From assembly GCF_031755915.1 (NCBI RefSeq), contig NC_083381.1, positions 570,501-634,500 on the forward strand: a stretch of 64,000 nt of DNA, read 5' to 3'. Position 1 is the stretch's first letter, and every line of letters starts with the position of its first letter. Origin of the DNA: Ziziphus jujuba (taxonomy: Eukaryota > Streptophyta > Magnoliopsida > Rosales > Rhamnaceae). A program made the translations under genes and the position numbers. Below the pieces are notes generated by a model that saw nothing but the letters and a program-made list of their open reading frames with translations, had not been told where the DNA came from and did no database searches. Shown piece by piece: positions 11,717-22,235 of the stretch.

Positions 11717-12067
11717 TTTTTTCTAACACTCCCCTCAAATATTTTTGGGCTTTTGGGTCCTTACATATATATTTTTTAAATTTATTTGTTTATTTTGGAT
11801 GGAGTTGTTAAGTTTTGAACTCAGAACTTCTTGGATCTCTGGCTTTGATACCATATTGAAATACCAATGATCTAAAAAAAAATTAAAAATTAAAAACACA
11901 TAAAAGGACCCAGAAAGAAGCCCAGAAGAGGTGAGCCTACATGTAAGAGAGAGTGTTAGAAAAAAATATAAATGAAATGAAAGCTCACATTTGCCTCTTC
12001 TGGGCTTCTCTCTATATCCTTACATGTGTTTTTAATTTTATTTTTTTTGGGATCAGTGGTGTGAAAT
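11690..12067 (-). mobile_element. TRIM-like miniature LTR element cluster
   Basis: On the minus strand: a partial 5' LTR (11857-11953), a PBS of the tRNA-iMet type with one change (11841-11853, TGGTATCAAAGCC), about 100 bases of noncoding interior, a polypurine tract TTTGAGGGGAG (11729-11739), and the start of a 3' LTR beginning TGTTAGAAAA, truncated near 11690. A second LTR copy lies head-to-head on the plus strand (11954-12067, TGTTAGAAAAAAATATAAAT start), making an inverted repeat of about 75 bp per arm. LTRs of about 115 bp, a PBS, a PPT and no coding are the definition of TRIM elements; the head-to-head second LTR is unusual. Confidence 0.55.
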
Positions 12068-12129
12068 ACCATTAGAGAGTGAGTGTTTTAGTTTTGACTT
12101 TTCAATAGGATATCCATCACCTATTGTGG
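12068..12129 (+). mobile_element. Element A 5' LTR, left fragment
   Basis: Matches the late part of other family 1 LTRs (CATTAGAGAGTGAGTGTTTTAG ... CATCACCTATTGTGG in order). It stops at TGTGG, the target duplicated by the solo LTR at 12130, and resumes at 15096. The first roughly 900 bases of this LTR are missing. Confidence 0.8.
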
Positions 12130-15090
12130 TGTCAGGACCGGTCCAGAATTCCTCCTCCGGAACCCTAGACAAGCCCTGATCCCAGGGAAACCCTATCGGA
12201 CCCTCCAACGGAAAATCTGGCAGAGCCTCCCCTAAGGGATTTACTTACCACAAATTACCTGCACTGAAAACACACTTCTAAAAACATCCCCTTATTCCTC
12301 CTACAACTACAAATTGTTCCACAAATTTCAGCACTTCTCAAAAACAACAACAGTCTAGTGCATAAATAAAACATAAGTATCCCAATAGTATACACAGCCT
12401 TAAGAAGTGCTAAACAACAGAAATACAACAAGGCTGAAAGAAATAATACACTGAAATGAAAGAGTACAGAAGTACTTCTCGAAACACAACAGCAGCGGAA
12501 AACTTGGTTCGCTCCGGAAGAACGTCTACCACCACTTGCACCTAAGGGAACGGAATTTAAGAGTGTGAGATGCTAATCATCTCCGTGAGTGACCCTAACT
12601 ACTGAACACTTTTAATAATAAAATAATATTAATAGCAATAAAGGAATAAAACAAATACCAACAATTAATAAATAAATAATAATAATTGTTGGAAAATAAT
12701 AATTTCCTTCAAAACTCTCACCAATCGCTCCGTTTGAAATATTCCTTTTTTAAAACCTTTTCGCAAAACCCAATGTACATACCTCCCAAAAACCAAGGGA
12801 TTAAACCATTTGATACACAATAAATAAATAAAAACATACCCCAATATATAATAAAAATATAATAAATTATAGTAAATAATTTTGAACACCTTTGGGGTTT
12901 AAACCATTATTTGCAATTTACACCGACGCACCACACCATATACCGGTGATGCCCTCCGATACCCAGCGTCCCGAGCATCGACTGGCGGGGGGTTAAAGAG
13001 AGAAACCTGCAACGGTCACTTCGGCGTCCCGACAGTACTGCTGCTAAAACCATCAACCCGGCCAAGGAGGGGGGCGGCTGTGGCCAATAACAACTTGCCT
13101 GCCCACGGTCCAATGGCAACTCACGGGTGAAGTAATAACTGCAAGCTAAACCACATAATAACCGCATGCTACCACGTGTCCATACACCATACACCAGAAC
13201 ACCAATACTGTATGAGTGCGTCTAAAAATAAACATTATTAACCAACCGTACCGTGTTTCCAAAAACCACCGTGGGAAATACATTAAATTCTCACACTTAC
13301 CATCCCACATATTTTTATTCAATAACCCGGTACGAAATATTGATAACCAACAAACCACAATTTTCTCGAAGTACGAGATGTAACCATAAAAATACCGCGG
13401 GCATAATTTATAAAATTTAAACAAATATTTTCGTAAAATATTTAACCCAATTATGCCCGGAAAATAAATTTTAAAAACCACGTACAAATACTACCAAAAT
13501 ACACCTTGCTCATGCATAATAAATAAATTAAACCACAATAAAATCACAGATAAACCACACCACATGAGCATAAATTTAAATATCAATTTAAATACCAAAT
13601 AAACATAATTAGTTGCCCAAAATAATTTTTGAAGGTGGGTCACTCACCTGGAGCACGCAAATCAACTAAGATCCTCCTCGGGATCAACCCCGCCACTCGT
13701 ACGCGCACCTAAACAACCATAGTGCACAAACCAAAAATATTAATATTTTATTTGGGTAATTCCCAAATGGGTACCCGGGGAGCGAACACCAAACGATATC
13801 TAAGGGTTATGAATTATATATCGAATCGAAGCTCTCGTGATGAGGATCACGGATTCGGTCTTATTTTCCGGTGATCGGACCCGACGGGGTCGGAATCTCG
13901 CCGGAAAGCTTTTCGAGTTTCGGCTCCACAATTCTCCCAAACCGTCGTGAATTGGCGGAAACGGATGCCAGATTCAGGTTCAGGAGGTCGAACACAGTGG
14001 ATTGGAGCCGGCCAAAAATTTGGGTACTTGCCGGAACAGTAATTTCCGACGAGCTGCAGCGGTCACCGGCAACCGTCGCCGGCGGCGGCGTGTGCGGTGG
14101 CCGTTGGCCGTGAAATTTTGCAGATTTGTAGATCTTGAGGAGAGCAATCTAATGGGACAGGCGGTGAGCAAAACGGAGGCCGAACGGTGGAGAAATCACC
14201 ATTTGAAGATTTTCGGCCCCTCGCCGAAAAATGCTTCGATCCCGGCGCGTCGGTGGTCCGATGGCCGTGATTTTTGGTGGGTCGGCCGGACTTGAGGAGA
14301 GGATCAAGGGTGTACGGCGCGTGTGGCCGGAAAATGGCCGGAAGTGGGTCGATTTGCGGTGGCCGGCGGTGGAGGGGAAAAACTCGCCGCTGATCTTCGG
14401 ACGTCCGATCCGGGCGCGTCCGGAGGCCGATCGCCGTGAAACTTGGAGGTTTTGCCGGAAATGGGGAGCGGAAACTTTCTGGCCAGTGCGTGTACTATAG
14501 ATCGTCCGGAAAAATTGAAAATCTCCGGTGGCCGTTGGATCCTCTCTCTCTCTTTCTCTCTCCTCTCTCTCTTTCTCTCTCTTCCCTGAGAATTTTATCA
14601 AATAAAAACCCATGTGTGACACTATTCATGCCACGTGGACCAATCAGAAGCTGACATGTGGCGTTTCACTGTTCACCGACCCAAAAACATTAAAATATTA
14701 CGGTATCCGGTAAACTTCAAACGTCTATAACTTTTTAACCGGATGTCCGTTTTAAGCGTGCCGCTAGTCTGTGAACTCGTATCAATGAGCACTTCACAAC
14801 CATACATGAGTAAAAGCTCATTTTCCCATAAATAAAAAGTCAACTCCGGCACCCGTTGGACAGTTTGGACCGCAACTTGTTTCGTCCATAACTTTCAAAC
14901 CGTAGCTCCGTTTTCGACGTGCTACCAGTCTACGAACTTGAGGCATCGTGCACTTTGCCACGGTACCCTGGTCAACTCAAAATTCCCACCGAGTCAAAAA
15001 GTCAACTTTTGACCCCCTTCGGTCAATGGTCAACGGTCAACCTCGGTCAACATGCACGGATTCCGGTGCGATTTGGGACGGGGTGTTACA
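12130..15090 (-). mobile_element. Family 2 solo LTR (2,961 bp)
   Basis: On the minus strand it begins TGTAACACCCCGTCCC at 15090 and ends GGACCGGTCCTGACA at 12130, typical Ty3/gypsy LTR termini of the type found in Tekay/Del-like plant elements. It is flanked by a perfect 5-bp target duplication TGTGG (12125-12129 and 15091-15095), and removing it restores a continuous family 1 LTR. No PBS, PPT or coding sequence adjoins it, so it is a solo LTR left by LTR-LTR recombination. The G+C-rich part at 13860-14500 with GGC/CCG runs is LTR sequence, not a host gene. A TATTTGATAAAA word (about 14596-14607, minus) upstream of the GA run could be its TATA region. Confidence 0.93.
14537..14584. repeat. 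(CT)n/(GA)n tract inside the family 2 LTR
   Basis: A near-pure CT run with a few TTT interruptions. On the LTR's own strand it is a GA run downstream of the TATA-like word. Confidence 0.85.
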
Positions 15091-15095
15091 TGTGG

Positions 15096-15226
15096 CATCT
15101 TCGATATACCAAGATTTTTAGTCACAGGTTTATTAGGGGTTGAAATGACCATTAGAACTTGAATTTAATCGTGATCCGGGTTAATATAATATGGGTTTAG
15201 GAGGAGGTCGTCTTAGATTCGTATCA
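15096..15226 (+). mobile_element. Element A 5' LTR, right fragment
   Basis: Continues the LTR broken at 12129 (CATCTTCGATATACCAAG...) and ends GATTCGTATCA, the standard family 1 terminus, two bases before the PBS. Confidence 0.88.
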
Positions 15227-15228
15227 TT

Positions 15229-15241
15229 TGGTAATAGAGCC
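15229..15241 (+). promoter_or_regulatory. Primer binding site, element A (mutated)
   Basis: TGGTAATAGAGCC, two changes from TGGTATCAGAGCC, the complement of the initiator tRNA-Met 3' end used by the other family 1 copies. Confidence 0.85.
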
Positions 15242-16604
15242 AATATTTTATTCAGGTTTGATCTATCTTATTTGCTTTATTTTGTTTTGTGTTATTCTGC
15301 AATTTTAACATTAGGTTAAGGTTGTTTCCTATCTATCCACATTCTGCATATTTAAAAATAAAAAATAAAAAATTTCTACATAGCTGAATTTATTATCCTT
15401 TTGTTAGCTAATTTTTTTCTTTCTAGCTTGTTGGTTATTTTGCATAATTGTTCTTAGTAATTTGGTTTATTTTTGATTTTTGTTTGTTGGTTTGATCTTA
15501 GTTAGGGCATTCATATATTCAAAAAAAGAAGAAGAGGAATCTTGAAAACATATTGCATAAACCTAAATTGTTGCAATTTGTTCTTGGCTTGGAAGTTGGT
15601 TCGGATTTTTATCAATTTGTTGGCTTTTGGGCTGCGATTTGTAGTGATTCTTGTTACTGGAGATTTTGTTGATATAATTCTGTGAGTTATCCCCCCAAAA
15701 AAAAAAAAAAAAAAAGAGTTTTGAAAGCATATTGCATAAAAAAAATAAAAAATAAAAAATAAAAACCTAAAAAGTGTGCAATTTGTTTTTGGTTGAAGTG
15801 TGGATCAAGTTTGGTGGAATTTTGTTGTTAGAATTGCAAATTTTGTTGTTAATTCTTGCTATTACAGTTGAGATTATATTTTCTGAGTAAAAAAAAAAAA
15901 AGTAAAAAAAAAGGAAGAAAAGTCGAATAATTAAATAAAAAATTTGAAAAAAGGCCGGTTTGGTTAAAGTTGGAGATTGAATTTGTTTGCTGGAAGTTTG
16001 TTGGAACTGCTGAGTTGTTGCTTATTTATTTAATATTTGGAGTTTCTGAAAATTCAATTTTGCTGCTGGACATTTGAATTTTGGGTGCTAAAATTATTTG
16101 GATTAAAATTGGAAAGGATTTTACATGAAAACTTAAATTGCAAGAACAACAATCAACAACTATCTTATATTTTTGTTCAATTTGATTCTTGCTCATGTTT
16201 GAATTTCTTTCTCTATATTTTATCCTTGAATTATTGGTTCATTCATATTCTGGACAGCTTTTTATTCATTCCAAAATTTGCTTGTTGATTTACCTTGTTT
16301 TTGCTTAGAAATGCCAAGACTAGGTTTTATCATTCAGCTCGGTATTTGCTTCTTTTTTTCTTGCTGTTTTATTGATAAGTTTAAATTAAGTTACACTTGT
16401 GATCTAGTTGCTGTTTAAGTGTGTTTTAACTAGAACTTTGAGTTAATTCTTTGAGTGAAAAAAGGCAAGAGCGTGTGAGCTTAAAAAAGGGTTAAAAGCT
16501 GAAACTAGTGTGGAAACACGAATGTTGAGACCTTGTTTGAATGAAACATGTAAGGGAGTGAATTTGGTGAGGATTTATTTTATTTTTGTAATATTTATAC
16601 TAAC
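15242..16604 (+). other. Untranslated leader of element A
   Basis: About 1.36 kb between PBS and gag with no long frame and several poly-A tracts (15696-15714, 15890-15912). It ends with a block common to all family 1 leaders: GTGTGAGCTTAAAA, then AAAGCTGAAACTAGTGTG and GTGAGGATTTATTTT just before the gag ATG. Confidence 0.75.
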
Positions 16605-17745
16605 ATGGCAGATTCTAGATTGAGGAGGGTAGATGGCTCTTTGAGAATTAATGAAGAGGAATCTGTAAATTCAAGGGTGATTCCCGAGCTACAGGAAGTG
16701 GTGGTAAGCACATGGACATGATGGCGGTCTTGGAATAATTATAGTGGATGAATGCTCGCTTTGATCATCTAGATCAAAGGATGGACAGATTAGAAACATC
16801 ACAAGGTAGGCTAAATCCAAGGCATGAATTTCATGGAGGCCGAGGTCGAGGTGGAGGAGGCAAAGGGTGAGCTAAAGAGGAATTCGGAGAAGGTAATTTT
16901 AGAGATGACATTGAAGAAGAAATTGATGATATTTTTGCATTTCAAGGAAGACCAACCCATGGGAGACCAGCGAGGGAAGAGGATGATGATCTTGGAAATA
17001 TCAAGGTCAACATCCGGAAGCCTACTTGGAGTGGGAGGAATGTATGCAAATGATCTTCAATTGTCATAACTATTCTGAGGTGAAAGTTAAATTGGCAGCT
17101 TTGGAGTTTGGACATTATGCACTCCAATGGTGGACAAATGAGCAAAGTACCGAAAGGAGAGTTGGTGATGAATTGATTACAACTTGGCGATAAATGAAAG
17201 GAGCCATGAGGAAGTAATTCGTACCGACTCATTACCATAGGTTACTGTATCAAAGAATCGAATCTTTAACCCAAGGAAGTATGATCGGGGAGGACTATTA
17301 CATGAAGATGCTCATGATGAGGTTGAGCATGAATGGCGACCAATAGACAACCATGGCACTGTTTCTAGGAGGTTTGAATCAAGAAATAGCCAATCAACTA
17401 GAACTACAACAATATGTGGAATTGGAAGAGATGTTGCATGTGGCTATCAAACTTGAGAACCAATTCAAGACGAGGGGTACAAGCTCATGGTTTGGAGGAG
17501 TTACAAATAGTGGGAGGTCAAATCCAAGTGCTTGGAGAAGCAATCCCACATATGACACAAGGTTCAAACTGAAGCAATGTGAAGAAAGTTTTACACGGCC
17601 AAAAAGGAAGGTTAAAATCGAATCTGCCCAAGCAACAAGGAATGAAGGTAAATATGATCCTAAACTTTCTAGAACTTGTGACATTGTATGTTTGAAGTGC
17701 TAGAGATGAGGACACATTGCCAATCAATGCCCAAATAGGAGAATC
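16605..17745 (+). pseudogene. gag: gag pseudogene, element A
   Basis: Capsid/nucleocapsid gene of a Ty3/gypsy element, starting MADSRLRR. Recognisable blocks in order: the RMDRLETSQG helix, an Arg/Gly/Glu-rich linker, the capsid-like core ALQWWTNEQ, MARFL-type MALFLGGLNQEIANQLELQQYVELEEMLHVAIKLENQF (about 17353-17470, in frame), and a CX2CX4HX4C knuckle at 17689-17730. In the knuckle CAG is TAG and CGA is TGA compared with intact element D. Frameshifts near 16660 and 16850 and further stops break the frame, so it is non-functional. Confidence 0.85.
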
Positions 17746-18722
17746 ATGGTGTTGAAATGTAATGGAGACTTGGAATCCGAAAGTTCAGAAAGTGAAGTTA
17801 AAACCAAATTTAATGATAAAAAACTTGGAGATGAAGAGCATGAGGAATCCGAAACACTCAAGGCATCAAGGGCTGAATTAAGCTTGGTGGCAAGAAGGGT
17901 TCTAACTGAGGATCAAATCCAAGAGAGAACATCTTCCACACCGGATGTGAAATTCAAGGTAACATTTGTAGTATGATAATTGATAGTGGAAGTTTTGCAA
18001 ATGTAATTAGTAATGTGGTTGTTGATAAATTAAGCTTAACAAGCATTAAACATCCAAAACCATATAGATTAAAATGGCTTAATGATAGTGGAGAGATGAA
18101 AGTAAACAAACAAACCAAAGTAAAATTCAGCATAGATAAATATGTGGATGTTATTTTGTATGATGTTGTGCCTATGCATGCTGAACATATTCTATTAAGT
18201 AGACCATGACAATTTGATAAAGATACTGTACATTATGGTCAAGAGAATGCTATCGTTTTTAGATTTAAAGGTAAAAAGGTCAAGATGGAACTATTAACTC
18301 TAAAGGAGGTATTTGAAGACCAATTACAAATGTACCAAAGGAGGGAAGCCGAACGGCTCAAAGGGAAGGCATGCATGGCACCCATGGCTTCACCAATTGT
18401 CAAAGAGGGCAATACCAAACCACATAACCAAGGTAAGCTTACTAAAACCGAAATTGAGGGGAAGAGCAGTGAGAAACCTGAGTGAGAGAAAAAGGGTGAG
18501 AAAGAAGAAAGTGAGGGAAAAATAATTGTGGCCAAGAGAAGTAAAGAAAAAGAGTGGGAAAAAAAGAAAGTTAAAATTTTTTATCTTAGCTTAGGTGAGA
18601 TAAAAAAGGCATTAATGAGTAAGAAACCTATGCCGGCCATGGTTTATAAAGATGCTTTTTTAAATCATCTAACTAATTCTGAAAATCTTGTATTGCCAAG
18701 TTCTATATCTTCTCTTTTGTAG
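17746..18722 (+). pseudogene. Retropepsin-like protease and linker, element A
   Basis: Acidic spacer, then the aspartic protease core: MIIDSGSFANVIS at 17973 gives the catalytic DSGS triad (17982-17993), followed by LTSIKHPKPYRLKWL and the flap/C-terminal block [26 protein letters not shown] replaces the W codon of the RPW motif at 18208. A Lys/Glu-rich linker (18285-18720) follows, as in all family members; it leads to RT in full-length copies but not here. Confidence 0.85.
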
Positions 18723-19033
18723 GAATTTAATGAACTTGATTTTTGCCAAAATAAACTTGTATTTGTAGGATTTTTCATGATAGTGTTTGACCCAGGAAAT
18801 TGGGTTTGGTTCCACCTAAGAAAGGAAAGATTTCCGGAACAAAGAAAGTTAAAGCTTATACCATGCGGGGATGAACTTTTTCAAGTTTTGGAGAGGATTA
18901 ATGAGAATGCTTACAAGTTTGACTTGTCAGATGAGTATAATGTTAGTACTACATTTAATGTTGCTAATTTATCTCCTTTTTTTGCAGGTGATGGTTTCAA
19001 TTTGAGGGCAAATCCTTTTCAAGAGGAGAGGAA
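18723..19033 (+). pseudogene. Fused RT fragment and integrase C-terminus, element A
   Basis: After EFNE (start of the RT region) the sequence jumps to a short RT piece DFCQNKLVFVGF and then, at about 18777, to the integrase C-terminal block IVFDPGNWVWFHLRKERFP...QVLERINENAYKFDL...FNVANLSPF. The RT catalytic core, RNase H and integrase core are absent. The frame stays open from 18777 across the PPT into the 3' LTR (to 19316). The RT/integrase junction is the same as in elements G and H. Confidence 0.85.
19021..19033 (+). promoter_or_regulatory. Polypurine tract, element A
   Basis: AAGAGGAGAGGAA immediately before the 3' LTR start TGATGAGAAT. It primes plus-strand synthesis and is also translated (EERN) because pol reads through it. 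Confidence 0.85.
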
Positions 19034-20165
19034 TGATGAGAATTTGCCCGAACCCGTTCAATCTACAACCCGCTGGGGCATGGATCCTTTACAAATGAAG
19101 ATGAGGCTAATCACTAGGGCACAAGCTAGGAGATTCAAGAAAAATATGGCTGGCTTTATTCATGGAGTGATTCAGTCTCAAAAGGGCATGACAATATCTG
19201 AATATCCAAAGCCCGTTTTATGCATCCAAGTGGTGGAAGCCGATATGGACCCGGGTAGCTGTTTTAGTGCTTATATGGACTTCGGGCAGCAAAGAATGGA
19301 TCCAACACTTCATTAATTCAATTGATATCATTAAGAGGCCATGGAATCATGTAAATTCAGAATCAAAAGTGTCTAAATTTAGTTTGTACGGACAACATCT
19401 CAATTTGGCCGAAAATGTGAAGTTTTGCCGCTGGCTTTGACTTATTTTAATGATCAAGCAATTTGACTTATTCCAATCAAAGGGCAACGTTTGGGAATCA
19501 TTATTAATAATATTTGTCATTCTACATGGCATATGGAAGCTGATTTGGAGCCTAAACTAGCTGGTGATTAGACAAAGACAACTTGTTTGTTAAATTAGTC
19601 AACTAGTTTCCTAATCTGAAATTTGACTTGTGTTTTAGGAAATTAGCCTTTTATTTCGGTTTTTAATTATTTATTTGCTGGAAAAATTAGTTTAGGAAGG
19701 TTGATAATGTATTATTTCAATTGTAAATTAATTAATTCCTATTTCAAAATTAAGGAATTAATTAATCCAAATTAGTTTAGGAAATGAGGAGAATTTCAAC
19801 CACACTAAGTTTCCTAAACCTATGGCTGGTTTTCCTATTTTGTTTTAGGGTTTTTATTTTGTTTCTCAAAGCCTATTTAAAGGCTTATTTTTCAATGAGA
19901 AGGTAGTTTAGATTTTATACACAAAATTATTTGTGAGATTGAATTCTCTTTGTTTTTTTTGAACACCTAAAACGCCATTAGAGAGTGAGTGTTTTAGTTT
20001 TAATTTATAAATAGGATATCCGTTACCTATTGTGGCATCTTCAATATACCAAGGTTTCTAGTCACAGGTTGATTAGAGGTTGAGGTGACCTTTAGAACCT
20101 GAACTTAATCGTAATCTGGGCTAATATAATACGATTTGGGAGCAGGTCATCTTAGGTTCATATTA
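19034..20165 (+). mobile_element. Element A 3' LTR
   Basis: 1,132 bp. Starts TGATGAGAAT after the PPT and ends GGTTCATATTA, a mutated version of the usual GGTTCGTATCA. It contains the pol tail to 19316 (RPITRAQAR-type motif present as LITRAQARRFKKN), a 13-bp inverted repeat at 19727-19766, a TATA-like CTATTTAAAGG (19873-19883) and the downstream ACCTAAAAC...GTTTTAG stem. Confidence 0.9.
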
Positions 20166-21264
20166 CTAGAAGGTTTAGGATCGGATTTACCTTCATTCCT
20201 TAGTGCTTGGACAGATTCGGCTTTAGCCTCCCTTTTTGGCCGATTAGAGCTTTCTTCACCTAGTTTCGATTTTTGCTTGTAATCATATGTGGGATTGCTT
20301 CTCCAAGCACTTGGATTTGATCTCCCATTGTTGGATACTCTTCCAAGCCGTGTACTTGTGCCCCCCCTCTTGAATTGGTTTTCAATCTTGATAGCCACAT
20401 ATAGCATCTTTTCCAATTCAACATATTGTTGCAATCCATTTGATTGGCTATCTCTCGGTTCAAACCACCTAAAAACCTTGCCATGGTTGCCTCACGATCC
20501 TCATTCATGCTCAATTTCATCATGAGCATTTCCATCTCTTTGTAATAATCTTCCATGGTCCTCTTTCCTTGAGATATATATTGTAACCTTTGATGTGGCA
20601 ACCTATGAAAATGAGTTGGTATAAATCGCTTCCTCGAGGCTCCTTTCATTTGTCGCCAAGTAGTAATCAATTCATCACCTACTCTCCTTTAGGTACTTTG
20701 CTCATTTGTCCACCATTGAAGTGCATAATGTCCAAACTCCAAAGCTGCCAAAAACTTTCTTCCCCTCCGAATAGTTTTGACAATCGAAGATCATCTTCAT
20801 ATGCTCCTCCCAATCTAGGTAAGCCTCCAGGTCACTTTTTCCCATGAAAGGTGGTATGTTAACCTTAATATTTCCAATATCATCATCCTCATCCCTTGCT
20901 GGTCTCCATGGATTGGTCTTCGTTGGAGTGCAATAATATCATCAATTTCTTCATCAAGGTTATCTCCAAAATTACCTTCCTCGAATTACTCTCTACGTCG
21001 CCTTTGGCCTCCTCGACCTCGACCTCAGCCTCCATGTATATCAAACCTTGGATTCGGCCCACCTTATGTTGTTTCAAACCTGTCCATCCTTTGATCTAGG
21101 TGATCGAAATGAGCATTCATCCTTTGGAGTTGTTCGATGACCGCCATCATGTCGGTAGGTTCACCTTCACTTCCCATTGCCTTTGAATCCCCTTTGAATG
21201 CCATGGATTCCTCTTCATCAATTCTCAAAGATCCATATCCTCTCCTCACCCTTGAATCTACCAT
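20166..21264 (-). pseudogene. gag: gag pseudogene, element B
   Basis: Begins MVDSRVRRGYGSLRIDEEES at 21264 and follows the family order: QLQRMNAHFDHLDQRMDRFETT, an Arg/Gly linker, the WW-containing capsid core, SQGKRTMEDYYKEMEMLMM and MARFLGGLNREIANQ. A stop follows FETT, and there are frameshifts in the linker and around 20430. Truncated at its C-terminus by the junction with A, so the zinc knuckle is missing. Confidence 0.82.
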
Positions 21265-22220
21265 GTTAGAGAAAATAATACAAAAATCCTCACAAAAATA
21301 ACTCCTTCATGTGTTTCACTAAAATAAGTTCTCGACACTTGTGTTTGCATACTAGTTTCGGCTTTTAACCCTCTTTTAAACTCACACGCTCTAGCTTTTT
21401 CCACTCCAAGAATTATCTCAAAGTTCTAATTAAACACACACAAAATAACAACTAGATAACAAGTATGCCTTAATTAAACTTATCAACAGAACAGTAACAA
21501 AAATACGCAAATACCAAGTGAATTGATAAAACCTAATCTCAGCCTTTCTAAGCAAAAACAAGGTAAACCAACTAGCAAATTTTCGAAATGAATAAAAGCT
21601 GACCAGAATATGAATAAACCAATAATTCAAGGATAAAATTTAGAAAAGAGATTCAAACAATGAACAAGAAACAATTCGACAAAAATAGGGAATAGTTGTT
21701 GGTTAATGTTCTTGTAATTCAAGTTTTGTCTCAATTCCTTTAACTAATTTTAATCCAATTAATTTTTAGCACATAAAATTCAATTTTACAGCAACAATAT
21801 ATTGACTAAATAGGCAATAACTCAGCAACTCCAACAATTTTCCAGCAAACAAATTCAAAATCCAAATTTTAACCAAAACCGGCCTTCTTTTTCTTTTTTT
21901 AATCTTCAGCTTTTTCTTTTTCTTTTTTTTTTTTTTTTTTTACTCACAGAATATTAACTGAACTCCAGTAGCAAGAATCAATAGCAAAATTCTAATTTCC
22001 AAAATCAAAACACCACCAAACCCATGACCACACAAAATACAAATTTGCAAATTTTGTGAATTTGTATTTGTTGCTGCAAATCCTCTTCTTTTTTTTTCTT
22101 TTTTTTTTTTTATATGCTGATCGTGTAAGATAGATGCAACCTTAACCTAATGTCAAAATTTCAGAATAGCACAAAAATAAAAAAAGCAAATAAAGATAGA
22201 TCAAACCTGGACACAATCTT
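21265..22220 (-). other. Untranslated leader of element B
   Basis: About 0.95 kb, colinear with the other family 1 leaders, with T-rich tracts on the plus strand (21890-21940, 22088-22112). No coding seen. Confidence 0.7.
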
Positions 22221-22233
22221 GGCTCTGATACCA
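22221..22233 (-). promoter_or_regulatory. Primer binding site, element B
   Basis: Plus-strand GGCTCTGATACCA, that is TGGTATCAGAGCC on the element strand, a perfect initiator tRNA-Met type PBS two bases from the LTR end. Confidence 0.92.
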
Positions 22234-22235
22234 AA

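Larger units (their letters stand above)
12068..20165 (+). mobile_element. Family 1 Ty3/gypsy element A (deletion derivative)
   Basis: Order: truncated 5' LTR split by a family 2 solo LTR, PBS, leader, gag, protease, linker, an RT-to-integrase C-terminal fusion, PPT and 3' LTR. RT core, RNase H and integrase core are missing. The left end is cut inside the 5' LTR, so no target duplication can be tested. The right end abuts the gag of element B. Confidence 0.85.

Noticed and set aside
13871..14654. Several open frames in both directions in a G+C-rich stretch
   Set aside because: They lie within the family 2 solo LTR, overlap in many frames and have no protein family character; base composition alone explains them.
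17394..17727. Minus-strand frames over element A gag
   Set aside because: Complementary shadows of gag; no independent features.
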